Assembly (NCBI GenBank): GCA_020631735.1
Contig: CM036231.1
Location: 7,901,831-7,965,830, forward strand
Source of the DNA: Saccharum officinarum
Lineage: Eukaryota > Streptophyta > Magnoliopsida > Poales > Poaceae
Direction of reading: 5' to 3'
DNA: 64,000 bases
Shown here piece after piece: positions 32,701 through 46,300 of the stretch. The notes beneath the pieces were generated by a model. That model did no database searches. It saw only the letters and a list, made by a program, of their open reading frames with translations, and had not been told where the DNA came from. Each line of letters opens with the position of its first letter. Position 1 is the stretch's first letter. Position numbers and translations under genes: made by a program.

Positions 32701-34881
32701 TTAATGTTTCTTAGGTACCCATACTTGCTTGGGTCCTTGGAGGTTAGTCACTAAGCTCTTTGGTACCCAAATGGCCTTCTTCTTTGGGCCCACAATTGGT
32801 GTACCAACAAACCTAGCATGCACACCTTTCTCTCCCTTGGTAAGCACATAACAAGAATCAAAAGGAATGCAAGGTACATTAGCATTTTTCTTGTTCTTGT
32901 TCATTTTATTGCAATTAATCTCTAGATGCCCAATTTGCTTGCATTTATTGCAATAACGACCATTGCCCTTCACAAAGCGAGGCTTTGGAGTAGCAAAGGC
33001 CGCCTTGCCCTTCTTGGGAGTATAGCCCAATCCCTCTTTGTTAAGGGAGAACCTTTGGCTACCCAAGCATTTTAGCAAGCGGGCATCCCCACCATAGGCG
33101 TTGCCTAATGCGCGGGTGAGATCATCCACCTCTCTCTTGAGAGTCTCAACCACAAGTGATGAATCACTAGTAGTAGAGGTAGAGTTGGTTGTGGTGGATG
33201 ATGATGAGCTACATGAAGCATTAGTAGGACTAACAAATAAAGAATCATCAATAATATCACATGTTAGTCCAATATCACAAGTGACAATCACTTGCTCCTC
33301 CTTAGCTTCCTTCATGAACTTCTCCAACTTGAGGTCCTTCTCCTTGATGAGCTCAAGTAGAGAGGAGTGGGCTTCCTCAAGCCTAGTGTGAGCAACTTCA
33401 AGGTCCTCGTGGTCTTCCTTTAGACACTCACGAGAGGCCTCTAGCTCATCAAAGGATTTCCTAAGAGCTTTGAGCTCTTGTTCAATTCCTTTGCACTCCT
33501 TACTCTTTTTGAGAGCAAGAAGCTCCTCCATCAAGGCATCATTTTCATTGCACTTAGCAATGAACTCTTGTTCCAAGATTTTGTATTTCTTGGTTGTTCT
33601 CTTGTAGCCCTTGCTCATTTGATCTATTACGCCTAATATATCATCCTTGGAGTAGTCCTCATCCTCCTCATCATCACTCCTACAATCATCGCTAGCACAA
33701 GAATCATCATCACTATCATCATATTTTACCTTGGTAGGCTTGGCCATAAGGCATGTCGATGTAGTGTCGAAGATGGATAGCTTGTTGGAGAGGGCGATGT
33801 TTGCAATGGCTCGCCGAGTGATCCTCTCATCATCACTAGAGCTTGCATAATCATCACTATCGGAGTTGTCACTATCCCAAGTGACTACATAACCACCACC
33901 CTTCTTCTTCTTGTTGAAGGTGAAGCTCTTCTTTGTTTTCTTCTCATTCTCTTTCTTGTTCTTCTTGAGCTTCAAGTCCCCATTATGAAGTCTCTTATCT
34001 TCATAGGGGCAATCCCCCACTATGTGATTGGGGTTATTGCAATTGTAGCAAAGGGTCTTTGCCTTTATAGTGTCTCTCCTCTTTCTTGCCCCATATTCTT
34101 TCTTCTTCATGAACCTTCCCATCTTGTGCACAAGGAGGGCCATGGTCTCATCATCGAATGGATCATCATCATCACTCTCCACCTTGCTCTTGTCCTTAGA
34201 GGATGAAGCCTTGAATGCAATGGGCTTCTCTTGCTTGACCTTGGTCTCCTTCTTCTCTTCTACCTCATCTTCATCATCATTGTATTGGGCATCGGTCATT
34301 ATATCTCCAAGCACATTGGTTGGTTTGACCTTGTCCAATCCCTCTCTAAAGATCATTCTTCTCAAGGTGGCAAACTTCTTGGGTAAGCACATCAAGAACT
34401 TGTGTGAGAAGTCCTTGTCCTCAATCTTCTCCCCAAGCCCCTTGAGATCATTGACAATGACTTGGAGCCTATAGAACATCTCCGGTATGGACTCATCATC
34501 CTTCATCTTGAAGCTTGCAAACTTATCCTTGAGCATATAGAGCTTGGCACTCTTTACCGTTGAAGTGCCCTCATATGTTTCCTCTAATCTTGTCCAAAGC
34601 TCATTTGCCTTTTCAAGATCTTTGATTTGCTCAAATACTTTATCATCAACGACATTATAGATTGTGTAAAGTGCCGCCGTGTTGCATTGTTTGTTGATGC
34701 GGTCATTGGGAGTGAGGTTTTCCTCATCAAGAATGATATATCCTTCTTTGGTCACATCCCAAACCTTCTCATGTATATTGCCTAGATATTGCTTCATCTT
34801 TCTTTTCCAATGATCAAAGGAAGAGACGCCATCAAAGAATGGAGGCTTGCCATTAACATGATTGAACATAACTTGAGCCAT
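32701..34881 (-). CDS. copia Gag (726 aa)
   Basis: Intact Gag. The N-terminal part (NHVNGKPPFFDGVSSFDHWK) is the copia capsid-type region. The first CCHC knuckle is C278-C291 (CYNCNNPNHIVGDC), and a second is at C644-C657 (CNKCKQIGHLEINC). Between them lie an acidic, Ser/Asp-rich stretch and a long coiled coil (about 440-540, ELKALRKSFDELEASRECLKE). It ends with TAA at 32701-32703, in the same frame as the protease, so Gag-Pol expression would need stop-codon readthrough, as proposed for the SIRE lineage. The start ATG is only 40 nt from the PBS. Confidence 0.92.
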   Translation of the reverse strand: MAQVMFNHVNGKPPFFDGVSSFDHWKRKMKQYLGNIHEKVWDVTKEGYIILDEENLTPNDRINKQCNTAALYTIYNVVDDKVFEQIKDLEKANELWTRLEETYEGTSTVKSAKLYMLKDKFASFKMKDDESIPEMFYRLQVIVNDLKGLGEKIEDKDFSHKFLMCLPKKFATLRRMIFREGLDKVKPTNVLGDIMTDAQYNDDEDEVEEKKETKVKQEKPIAFKASSSKDKSKVESDDDDPFDDETMALLVHKMGRFMKKKEYGARKRRDTIKAKTLCYNCNNPNHIVGDCPYEDKRLHNGDLKLKKNKKENEKKTKKSFTFNKKKKGGGYVVTWDSDNSDSDDYASSSDDERITRRAIANIALSNKLSIFDTTSTCLMAKPTKVKYDDSDDDSCASDDCRSDDEEDEDYSKDDILGVIDQMSKGYKRTTKKYKILEQEFIAKCNENDALMEELLALKKSKECKGIEQELKALRKSFDELEASRECLKEDHEDLEVAHTRLEEAHSSLLELIKEKDLKLEKFMKEAKEEQVIVTCDIGLTCDIIDDSLFVSPTNASCSSSSSTTTNSTSTTSDSSLVVETLKREVDDLTRALGNAYGGDARLLKCLGSQRFSLNKEGLGYTPKKGKAAFATPKPRFVKGNGRYCNKCKQIGHLEINCNKMNKNKKNANVPCIPFDSCYVLTKGEKGVHARFVGTPIVGPKKKAIWVPKSLVTNLQGPKQVWVPKKH

Positions 34882-34921
34882 CTTACACCAAGGTTGTTAA
34901 GCCTTACAAACGGTGACCACG

Positions 34922-34933
34922 GCTTTGATACCA
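34922..34933 (-). other. copia primer binding site (tRNA-iMet type)
   Basis: On the minus strand this reads TGGTATCAAAGC, one mismatch from the initiator tRNA-Met complement, two bases inside the 5' LTR. Confidence 0.85.
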
Positions 34934-34935
34934 CT

Positions 34936-36939
34936 TGAAAGGTCTAGATGGCTAGAGGGGGGGTGAATAGCCTTTTAAAAAACTTTCTACAAAGACAAGC
35001 TAAACAAGTTTATCAATATAACAACTAGCGAGATGCGAGTTTTGCTTAGCCTATGGGGTGTTTACAAGCCACCTATCCAAATCACAATACTAGTATATGC
35101 ACTCAACCGCACAAGTCAAACCGAAAAGGTAACTATAAAAAACAATTAGCAAGCTACACAAAGGATCTACTAAAGCAAAGCTAACTAGCTAGCAAAGATA
35201 ACTAAGAAAGTAATGCGGAGTTGAGTTAGGAGGATATCACCGAGGGGCGAAGAATTGAGCCAATCAATTAATATGATCAAGAGATGAATACCAAGATAAC
35301 CAAACACCGGGATCAATCAATCATAATATGAAAGTGATGACACAAAGATTTATCCCGAGGTTCACGTGCTTGCCGGCACGCTAGTCCCCGTTGTGTCCCT
35401 CTTCACCACGTGGTTCGGTGGCTAATCGGTCACACACCGAGCCTCTCAAAAGGCGCCACAAGAACCTACCAAATGGCAAAAGGTTGCAATGACACGAGCA
35501 ATTCACTAGCGTTGCCTTTGGCGCTTTGCCGAGGTAGGCACAAACCCCTTACAATCACCGGAGGTGGCCAAGATACAATCACCAACTCTTGCCAACGCCT
35601 CCAAGCTGCTTCAAGCCGTCTAGGTGGCGGCAACCACCAAGAGAAACAAGAATCCCGCAGCAAATCAACCACCAAGTGCCAACTAGATGCTATCTCACAA
35701 TGCAAATGCACTTGGATCACTCAATCTCACTTCGAATATGGAAGGAAGTAAGAGAGACGAGTGGGAGGGGAGTTGCTTAGCTCAAAGTGCTCACAAGTAT
35801 GTCAAATGTTCAAGAAAATATCCGAGTAATAAGCCTTGAGCCGGCCAACGAGTATTTATAGACGTACCCCTTCGAATATAGCCGTTAGAAACTTAAACTG
35901 CCGAAATCAGGGTGACCGGACGCGCTGGTCCAACTAACCGGACGCGCCGGTCGCCCAACGGCTAACACGTGAAACACTGACCGGACGCGCTGGTCCAAAC
36001 GACCGGACGCGCTGGTCGCCCAACGGCTAACTGCGAAGCAACGACCGGACGCGCTGGTCCAACTGACCGGACGCGCTGGGAACGACCGGACGCGTTGGTC
36101 CCGTGAAGGACCGGACGCGCTGGTCGCCTGAGCAGCGCTCAACGAAACAGTGACCGGACGCGCTTAAGAAGATGACCGGACGCGACAGTGCCAGCGTCCG
36201 GTTAGAGTCCAGTAAGCTCCCTGGACGACCGGACGCGTCCGATCATCAGTGACCGGACGCGCCTCGCGTCCGATCATCGAACTGAAAAACGCGCAGACAC
36301 TGAACACTGACCGGACGCGTCCGGTCCTGCAAGGACCGCGTCCGGTGCAGCGTCCGGTCACCTCTGTGACCTCCGTTCGCCTCCGTTTCTTTTCGGACTT
36401 CCGGCGTAGTGAAAAATAGGCATTTCAACTTCTCGAAAACGCCTGAATCCCGCGCTCGCAAGCTCGGCGGGAGGGAGAGAGGAACCCAAACCCTCTCTAC
36501 CGCTCAAACTCCACCGCCGTCGCAAACGTGCTAACATCACCAAGTGATCTCGTCATGTGTGAGTGTGTTAGCATTTTCACAATCATTTTTCGAGGCGATA
36601 TTAGTTCTATCCAAATGCATATGATCATGAAATGCACATCTAGAGGCACTTAGGAGTTCAATAGCCGCGTCATTCTCCTCTTTATAGTACGGCTATCTAT
36701 CCTATAATGTAACCACACCCACTAGGTGTCTTGGTTACTAAAACACAACGCTTAAGCATATACCTTTGCCTTGATCACGTAGGGTTGCGTCCAAATCCAA
36801 GTGTGGCCATCATGATCACCATGTCCATCTTGCCACCAACCTTGGAGTGTACTAATCCTCAAATGCTACATACAACTTAGGCATGGGATTAGTACTTAGG
36901 CATTGTCACTAATTACCAACACCAAACATAGGACTTTCA
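34936..36939 (-). repeat. copia 5' LTR (2004 bp)
   Basis: Same ends as the 3' LTR. It holds the same GACCGGACGCG array (35915-36360), including a palindromic ACCGGACGCGTCCGGT unit. TSD ATAGA follows at 36940-36944. Confidence 0.95.
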
Positions 36940-36944
36940 ATAGA

Positions 36945-37195
36945 TTGTGTATTAATTTACTATAACTATTGAATACGTTACATACTCATGTTGCTGCGTT
37001 TATCCAAGTAATCCACAAACCACGAAAATCCCTCTTTTGCCTGCCTCTATATCGATGAGAAGAAACAAAATCTCTTCTTACTTGTTGAGTAATCATTCGA
37101 TTAAGTCTTAAATGAGCCCCTCTAAAGTTTGAGGCAAATGAACGCATTTTTGTTCGTCATCTCCGAGCTATATATCCTCGCGGAACTCTGGTCAT
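36945..37195 (-). pseudogene. rpl20: rpl20 5' part, split by copia insertion
   Basis: Starts at ATG 37195 (MTRVPRGYIARR) and includes [19 protein letters not shown]. It carries an in-frame TGA after the ARR residues. The gene is broken at the copia junction; the remainder is 26172-26280. Confidence 0.9.
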
Positions 37196-37850
37196 TGAAT
37201 CAAATTAACCTTAATAAATAACTAATGATTTCTCTTCTTTTAACCCTCTTTTTTCCCATTAATAACTAAATGGATTATCCGATATATAAAATATTAGTTC
37301 TAATGGCTTTTGCTACTATAACCTTCCCAACCATGATTTTTTTATTCTATTAAGTCATTTCACATAGAAATATTAGTTCCATCGTTTTTATGGTTCCCTT
37401 TTAAACGGCGTGGCCCTCTCTATACACCGGAGCCCTTTCTTTCATTTCATCAAAAGGTATTGTGAACTTGTATAGTTCATATTCTTTGGCTCTACCTATC
37501 CACTATAGAGTAAATGACTCTTTTCACAATAAGAGTTATTCATACAGTGACGGTATTTAATTATAAAAGTTGGCAAGTAGCTGACCCTTTAGTCCGTTCT
37601 TTTAAGATAAAGGAGCATAAGCCTTTTTATTTTTATTACTATTTCCTCCGCTTAATGGATAACCATTTGTTACCGATGGGGGAATTGCTTCTTCCAATGT
37701 AGATGATTGGATTTGCACCAAAGAAAACCATAAATTCCATATACCATAGAAATCTAGGATAGTGCTTCTCTATCCTATTCATTGGTACCGATCATGGATA
37801 CTTCAAAAATTTTATTATTTGTTTGAACTCATGATCTGAATGAGTCGCAC
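37196..37850. other. Plastid rpl20-rps12 spacer
   Basis: AT-rich plastid intergenic DNA; no gene seen. Confidence 0.6.
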
Positions 37851-37964
37851 ATACACCCTAGCACATGTTCCTCGACGCTGAGGACATCCCTTAAGCGCAG
37901 CCGATTTTCTAGCATTTCGTATTGGCTGTCTTGCATTTCTAATAAGTTGTTTAACCGTTGGCAT
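37851..37964 (-). pseudogene. rps12: rps12 first exon (plastid-derived)
   Basis: 38 codons starting [17 protein letters not shown] and ending RRGTCARVY, the trans-spliced 5' exon of plastid rps12. The reading frame is intact, but the other exons are not in this segment, so it cannot make the protein. Confidence 0.92.
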
Positions 37965-38097
37965 GTCATATGTATATATAAAATGGATTGGTTTAGATCG
38001 ATCTTAACCTAATGATTCATCATCATGAAGTATTTCTATTTTCTATAGCATAAAACCCGAATTTAGGTTTGAAATAAATTTACAAGGAATCCACCCA

Positions 38098-38746
38098 CTA
38101 CCAATCCTTAAACATTTCTGGAAACCACACTGGATCAGTATTGCAGTGCTCGTCAATCATTTCATCCCCTACAATATCCACAAGTCCATAAGCTTTGGCT
38201 TCGTCTGCTGACATAAAAACATGCCTTTCCATGTCTTCGGATACAACCCAAAAAGGCTTGCCTGTTCTTAGTGCATAAACCCTTGTGATCATTTCGCGAA
38301 CTTTGTGTAACTCTTCCACTTCTAGTAAAAATTCTGGTGTCCTTGCCCGATAATAAGCACTAGCAGGTTGGTGAAGCATAATCCTAGTGTGAGGGAATAC
38401 TATACGCTTGGTGGGTTCTCCTCCAAGGAGAATGAAGGAGGCCATGGACGCGGCTATTCTGAGGCATATTGTACATATATCAGGTGTCACCGTTTGCATC
38501 GTATCAAAAATCGCCATTCCTGAGATTAGCCACTCACTAGGGGAGTTTATAAACAAAAAATATCGCTATTTCCATCTTCTATACTGAGATATACCATCAG
38601 ACCTGTAATATGATTCGTGATCTCGCAACGAATCTCTTGACCTAAAAAAGTGTCCTTTCTCGATACATAACATTGTATAAGTCAACCCAAGTCGCTTCTT
38701 CATCTCCGGGAATCCGATAAGGTACTTTTGGAACACCAATGGGCAT
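38098..38746 (-). pseudogene. clpP: clpP plastid pseudogene
   Basis: Start ATG at 38746 ([17 protein letters not shown]). Two single-base losses in T runs (in the TLFLG codons and in the DIFLF codons) break the first 70 codons. From FINSP onward the frame is open to the stop at 38098, ending [12 protein letters not shown]. The catalytic Ser region (RIAASMAS) and the His region ([10 protein letters not shown]) are present, although the Gly before IAAS is now Arg. The intact gene encodes the plastid Clp protease subunit. Confidence 0.92.
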
Positions 38747-40720
<1,974 letters not shown>

Positions 40721-41654
40721 GACTCCCTTCCCTTCTCTTCCCCAACCTGGGCAACGGCGGTGGCTACCAAGGCTATGGACGCTACCACAACCAAGGTGGC
40801 AACGACAGTGGGTACTAGCAGCAGCAGGGAGGCTACCAGCGCCACCCAGGCAATGACACTACTATCGACCGCGGGGATGTGGCTACTTTGGCAATAGCTG
40901 CTTTCCTACCCTTGCCCCTGCCCCTGCCCGCAAGCCCATTGTCGTCGAGGACATGAACTTGTTCCCGCTGCTACCCGCCACGACTTTCTCGGTGGCCATG
41001 ACAACGATGCGGATCCGACGAGCGCGATGGTCTGTCCGTGGATCCAGCGGCCACAAATTCGGTTGATGGAGGTGATGAAATCAACCGGTTCACATATAGC
41101 AATACTTTTTTTATAAGTCGAGTGGGTGGTACACTCAATGGAAACTGTCATGATATATTGATATCTATCATGATTCTTACAAATGTTTGTACGTGGCTTG
41201 ATAGCAAATAAGTTCAAAAGTTATAGGCAAGGATGATTATAGAAATATCACTTATAGTTATGCAAAAATTATAGATTTTCCTTTTTGAACCTATTTGGTT
41301 GACATTGACATAGCTAGTAAACTATGCGCACTACGGTTGAGCGCATGCGAGTCATTTTAGTGTGTAAATGAGAGCTAGCAAACCATACAAAGACACCACC
41401 ACATGCATTGCGACTTTTGGGTTAACCTCTTCACGATTACAACTTAATTAACTCATAACACATTACCTTAACAATGGTCTGCTACAAGAGCATGTTGAAC
41501 AAAATGCATCCCACAAACAACCATGTATTAAACACTTAAACAAAATGAGAGAAATGGAAAAAATATTCTGGTAAAGTCTAAATATAATGAGCCATGTAAG
41601 AGAACCTACCACCAATCTTTTTTTGTGAACATGCCATAGCATTTGTTTCATGAA
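40721..41654. other. Junction region beyond the NUPT, no clear gene
   Basis: 40735-40910 encodes in one frame a Gly/Tyr/Gln-rich stretch ([15 protein letters not shown], one stop) that could be a fragment of a Gag-like or RNA-binding protein; I do not recognise it. The rest is AT-rich. Confidence 0.35.
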
Positions 41655-41776
41655 GGCCTTGTTTGGATGCGCATGTATTCATCTCAATCCACATGTGTTG
41701 AAGTGGACTAAGGTCCATTCCTATCCACTCCAACACATGTGGATTGAAGTGGATACACATGCATCCAAACGAGTCC
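41655..41776. repeat. Foldback MITE (about 122 bp)
   Basis: GGCCTTGTTTGGATGC at the left and GCATCCAAACGAGTCC at the right are inverted. The repeat continues inward (CAATCCACATGTGTT against AACACATGTGGATTG) to a short loop near 41717, so almost the whole element folds into one hairpin. Confidence 0.75.
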
Positions 41777-42180
41777 TAAGAGAAAAAACTGCCACCAATA
41801 TGAAAGAAAACCCTTCAAGTGATGTTTTCTTCCTTTTTTTAGTCAAGTTATTTATGCAGATATCTATAATTTAACAATCTTAGTTGCAAGTGAGTTCAGA
41901 ACAAGCGACACCATTCATGATTCAATATCTTTGACCTTGCCATCGCCAAGTGTTGTATTTCTTAAGTCAATAGTAATAGGCAGCCAGCCAGGCAAACAAT
42001 CATCAGCACAAAATAAGAAGTCAATGATAGTGTGCCTAGCTGTTACTATTGGCTTCAGAGACACAAATCGCTTGGTGAATTGGTGCTGGCATCCCCTTTT
42101 GACAACCATTTTAGATCACCCCTCTATAGCTAGTAAATTTATTGGCAATGACTTATATACGGTCTTCTGTTTTAAAGGCC
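41777..42180. other. Intergenic, no gene recognised
   Basis: AT-rich; nothing identified. Confidence 0.4.
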
Positions 42181-42299
42181 AATGAATGGCCGCCCGCGTG
42201 CGACTTCGCCCGCGCACACGACTCTCCACTCCCCACGCAGACACCCACCTCTCTATCTCTCGATCTCTCTCATCTCTGACAACTTCCTCCCCAACTCTG

Positions 42300-42845
42300 G
42301 CGAGCAGATCCGGCAGCGGCATGGACTCTTCTCTCCCCCTCTCTCTTTCCCCGGTGACCTCCTCCCCAACTCTGACAAGAGGATCTAGCGATGACATAGA
42401 GTATTCGGGTGGATCCGGCGGTGGCCAGGGCGGATCTGGTAGCGGCCATGGCGGATCCGATGAGGTATGTCCTCTTCCTACTCCTGAATCTCCGAGCTAG
42501 GGTTTCGGCGACCTCCTCGCCAACTCTGACGAGCGAATGCGGTGATGGCATGCAATCTTTCAGCGGATCCGGTGGCAGCCATGGAGGATCCGACGAGGTA
42601 TGTCCTCCTCCTGGATCTTTGAGCTAGCGACCCCCTCCAACTCCGATAAGCGCATCCGGCGATGACAGGGAGTCTTCGGGCGGATCCGACGGTGGCCATG
42701 GTGGTTTTGACGAGGTATGTACTCCTCCTCCTAGATCTCCGAGCTAGGGTTCCAGTGACCTCCTCCCCAACTTCGACGAGTGGAATTGGTGATGGCATGG
42801 AGTCTTCGGGTGGATCCAGCGGCGGACATGGCGGATCTGGCGAGG
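42300..42845 (+). repeat. Tandem repeats of about 130 bp, each with a splice-donor-like GAGGTATGT
   Basis: The phrase GAGGTATGTCCTCCTCCT, followed by GGATCTCCGAGCTAGGGTT, recurs at 42462, 42594, 42712 and 42842 (spacings 132, 118, 130). The last copy is split by the retrotransposon and continues at 61118. Between the phrases are GGATCCGGCGGTGGCCATGG-type Gly-codon repeats. In one plus frame (42186-42500) this reads Gly/Ser-rich. The AGGTATGT looks like a 5' splice site, so this could be an amplified first-exon end of a host gene. No family is recognised. Confidence 0.6.
42841..42845. repeat. Target site duplication CGAGG (left)
   Basis: Matches 61118-61122 exactly and brackets the 18.3-kb element. 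Confidence 0.9.
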
Positions 42846-43390
42846 TGTAACACTCCGGTGTTACGCAAGCATTTGCATTGCAATCATAAGCATGACATTT
42901 CATATCATTCATAATCATATGTGCTTAGGGTGTACCTTTAATAAAATAACAGTGTGGAAACTAGTATTTCATAACATATTATGATAATGTGCTAATGACA
43001 TTCATCAAATTTGTGCAACTATAAATTTCATATCACTTAGAATTATAGGTGAAATTTTTGGAGCCACTAAATCACTCAAAGTTTTGTCAAAGATTTGTTT
43101 TAAAAATGTTATTTGAAAATATTCAAAAATCCTCCCTAAATTAGCTTTTATTCTAAAAATCAAAGTCTGTTGGGAATTTTTAGTTGGCCCCTTAATCAAA
43201 GTTGGAGAGAATTAAATTCTAAGCAACTTTCATTTTTGGGTCATTTCCAGAAAATGTCTTTTTCTTGCTCAAAATGAGGTTTGAAAACTGTATTTGAATT
43301 TTGTTTGAAATTAGAAATTTGAAAAAAATCAAATCCTACCTTAAGCAGGCCGCCGCCCCGGTTTCGGCCCGCGACCGGAAACGGCCCGCC
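42846..43390 (+). repeat. 5' LTR of element 2, first segment
   Basis: The first 545 bp of the LTR, matching 57252-57796 closely. Interrupted after CGGCCCGCC by the solo LTR and resumed at 47318. Confidence 0.93.
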
Positions 43391-46300
43391 TGTAACACTC
43401 CGGTGTTACGCAAGCATTTGCATTGCAATCATGAGCACAACATGTCATGGCATTCATAATCATATGTGCTTAGGGTGTACCTTTAATAAAATAAAAGTGT
43501 GGAAACTAGTATTGCATAACATGTTGTGATAATGTGCTAATGACATTCATCAAATTTGTGCAACTATAAATTTCATATCACTTATAATTATAAGGAAAAT
43601 TTTTGGAGCCACTAAATCACTCAAAGTTTTGTCAAAGATTTGTTTTAAAAATGTTATTTGAAAATATTCAAAAATCCTCCCTAAATTAGCTTTTATTCTA
43701 AAAATCAAAATCTGTTGGGAATTTTTAGTTGTCCCCTTAATCAAAGTTGGAGAGAATTAAATTCTAAACAACTTTTATTTTTGGGCCATTTTCAGAAAAG
43801 GTCGTTTGCTTGCCCAAAAATTGAATTTGAAAACTGCAAATAGAATTTTTTATTTGAATTTTCTCTAGAAAAATAAAAAGAAAAAACAATTTCAGCGCTA
43901 GCAGGCCGCCGCTTCCCTTCTCGGCCCGCCCGCGAAGCGGCCCAGCCCAGCTGACCGCGCGCGCGCCCGCGCCTGCTCCCCGCCTCGGCCCGGCCCAAGC
44001 CGGCCTCTCTCCCCCCTCCCGCTCCCACGCGCGCGCGGCTCGCTGGCGCCGCGGCAGAACGCGCCCGCCGCGTGGCGGCCGCATGCCGGTGACGCCCCCG
44101 CGTGGCCGCCCGTGGACCCCGCGCGCGCTCCGCCTCAAATCTCCGTGCGCGTCCGGTCTCCATCCCACTCGCTCGCTCCCTCTTTCCCTTCCTCCGGAGA
44201 ACCCGAGCGGGAGCGCCGCACCTCGCCGGAGCTCGCTCGCCCAGCCGTCCTAGCTCGCCATTGAACCCTCCATCTCGCCCGCATCTCCGACTCATCATCG
44301 CGCACCTCGTGCTCGCCTCGGTAAGCCGTGTGAAGCTCCCTATTCCTGGGAATCTCTCGCCGGAGTTGTGGCCGAGCTCACCGGAGCGCTCCGCTCCGTG
44401 GACCTCGCCCTCCGTCCTTCTTTTAGCTACCTTTTCGCGTGCACGACCACCGCACGAGCTCGGTGAAGCTCCCGCACCACTTTTCGCGCTCCTTCCCGAC
44501 CGGAGATGGCCGGCCGTCGGGAGCAGCGCCGCCGCTCCGCCATGCGCGCCGTCGAGCCCTATCCCGAGCTCCTCCTGTGCCTTCTCTTGGTGCACCGTGT
44601 TCGCCTCGTCGCGGGTGAGCTACTGGTGGTGACCACACCGCCGGTTGGCTCGCCGTCGGCGAGAGCTGGCCGGTCAGCGCCGCCCCTGTCTCGGTCTGAC
44701 CGACAGGTGGGGGCCGTTGACCATGGGGGCCCGCTCGTCAGCGCCCTGGATCAGATCTGGGTGTGCAGCATCGGGTGCACCTAGCAGTTTTGTCGGCTGA
44801 TTTTAAAAGGGATTTAAGAAATGCTTTTTCAGATTTCTGTTAAATGCTTTGAAAAATATTGTGGAAAATGTTTTTGTATTCATTTGAGCTCCAAAAATTG
44901 TGAAATAAATTTCTATGGACTCATTGGAACCAGAACTACAATATAAAAATATTGCATGTCATTTTTGGATACTTTTCTATAGAGCTTTAATTAATTCTTA
45001 ATATTGCTGATATCTTGTAAAATGGTTAGTAAATCCTATATGTATCAGAAAAATATGATTTCAAGTTTGTTAATCTTCTTATATCATGTACTTCCTGTGG
45101 AAAACTTTGGAGAAGTAGTTCAAGTACCTTTAATGGCTGATTTTTGTTATTTTGCTAGAGAGCAAACTTTGTATAAAACATGCATGTGATAATTTTTGTA
45201 CAGTCATTATATTCCATGAAGAACCTAGAAAAAATATTAATTCTGTTGTTTGACACTTTTCATAGTATAAAGTAATTTCATACTCATTTGTATGCTATAG
45301 CTTGTCATTTTTGTATAGGATAATTTACTTATCCAAATGTCATGAAATTTTTATGGTAGTCTGTTTAGGGTAGTATTATGCTACTGTAATTTTCTTAGAT
45401 TTTTAGGAGCAGCAGAAATATATGTTGCTATTCAAACCTATTATTATTTAGGGTTTAAGCAAGTGTTGCTTTAAGTGTGATTAAGAAATTAGTAAAGCTT
45501 TGGTGTATCTTTGAAGCATTTCATAAGATATGTTAACTTGACATGTTAGTAGTAGAAGAGAATGCAGTAGATGACATGTGCTTGTAGTGTATAGTTTCTT
45601 GGATGATGTTGACTACCTTGCATTTCAACATATTCATTGCATTCATCTCCTTCGATGCACGCTTGCATAATCACTTACGCGCATTGCATCATACAGGATC
45701 GCAAACCGAGAACCCAGTCGTCTTACCCGAGGAGCTAGAGGAGCAGCTCAAGGTGCAGTAGCAGGAGGTGACAGAAGCCGAAGAGAAGGTCGGTGAAGAG
45801 CTCCCCGAGTGCCCCGACCACCGTCCGAGCTCTTTTGAGAGAGGCAAGCCCCGGAGCATTTCTCTCCCGGTTTGCAAATAATTTATTGTTAACTTTAATT
45901 TGATGCATTACGTTTAGGAGTTGCTTGCAAACGTTGCTGCATTATACCTTGCTTACCTTTGTTATACTATATCCTTGTAACCCTGGTATCCGCAGTCGAG
46001 TCAATGCCTAGCTGGCTTAGACCGGTAGAAGTCGGGTGATTTCCTGTCACCTGCGAGCTATAGGTGGTTACCTGGATCTGCTTGGATGACTATGAAGTCA
46101 TGGTATAACTAAGTGTGAAATCAATTTGAGACCGGGCGGAAACTTGCAGGGTTTCGGACTGTAGTGTTTTCCGTCTGTGTCGATTGAGGACCGTCCGTTG
46201 TTGTCCCTCGGGTCATGTTGAACGCATGCCTCACATTTAGCTGGCCGGATAAAGTACCTTCCGACCGCGAAACTAGTAGATTATTCGGGCCGAGTGGATT

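Larger units (their letters stand above)
26281..36939 (-). mobile_element. Ty1/copia retrotransposon, SIRE/Opie-like (10,659 bp)
   Basis: Minus-strand element with LTRs at 34936-36939 (5') and 26281-28281 (3'), ends TGAAAG...CTTTCA, Met-type PBS, a long gag and a copia-order pol (protease, integrase, RT, RNase H). The target duplication is ATAGA. The large gag with two zinc knuckles and a coiled coil, the gag/pol stop, and the long 3' untranslated region with repeated purine tracts fit the SIRE/Opie/Ji lineage. The two LTRs look nearly identical, so it is a recent insertion. A frameshift and one nonsense codon in pol make this copy non-autonomous. Confidence 0.93.

Noticed and set aside
43764..44638. 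Several 70-270-aa frames in GC-rich LTR blocks (also 47249-48115, 57717-58617, 6862-7739)
   Set aside because: Stop-poor GC-rich DNA is open on both strands; the frames have no domains and overlap each other. Only the exon 1 frame phased with the conserved peptide is kept, at low confidence.
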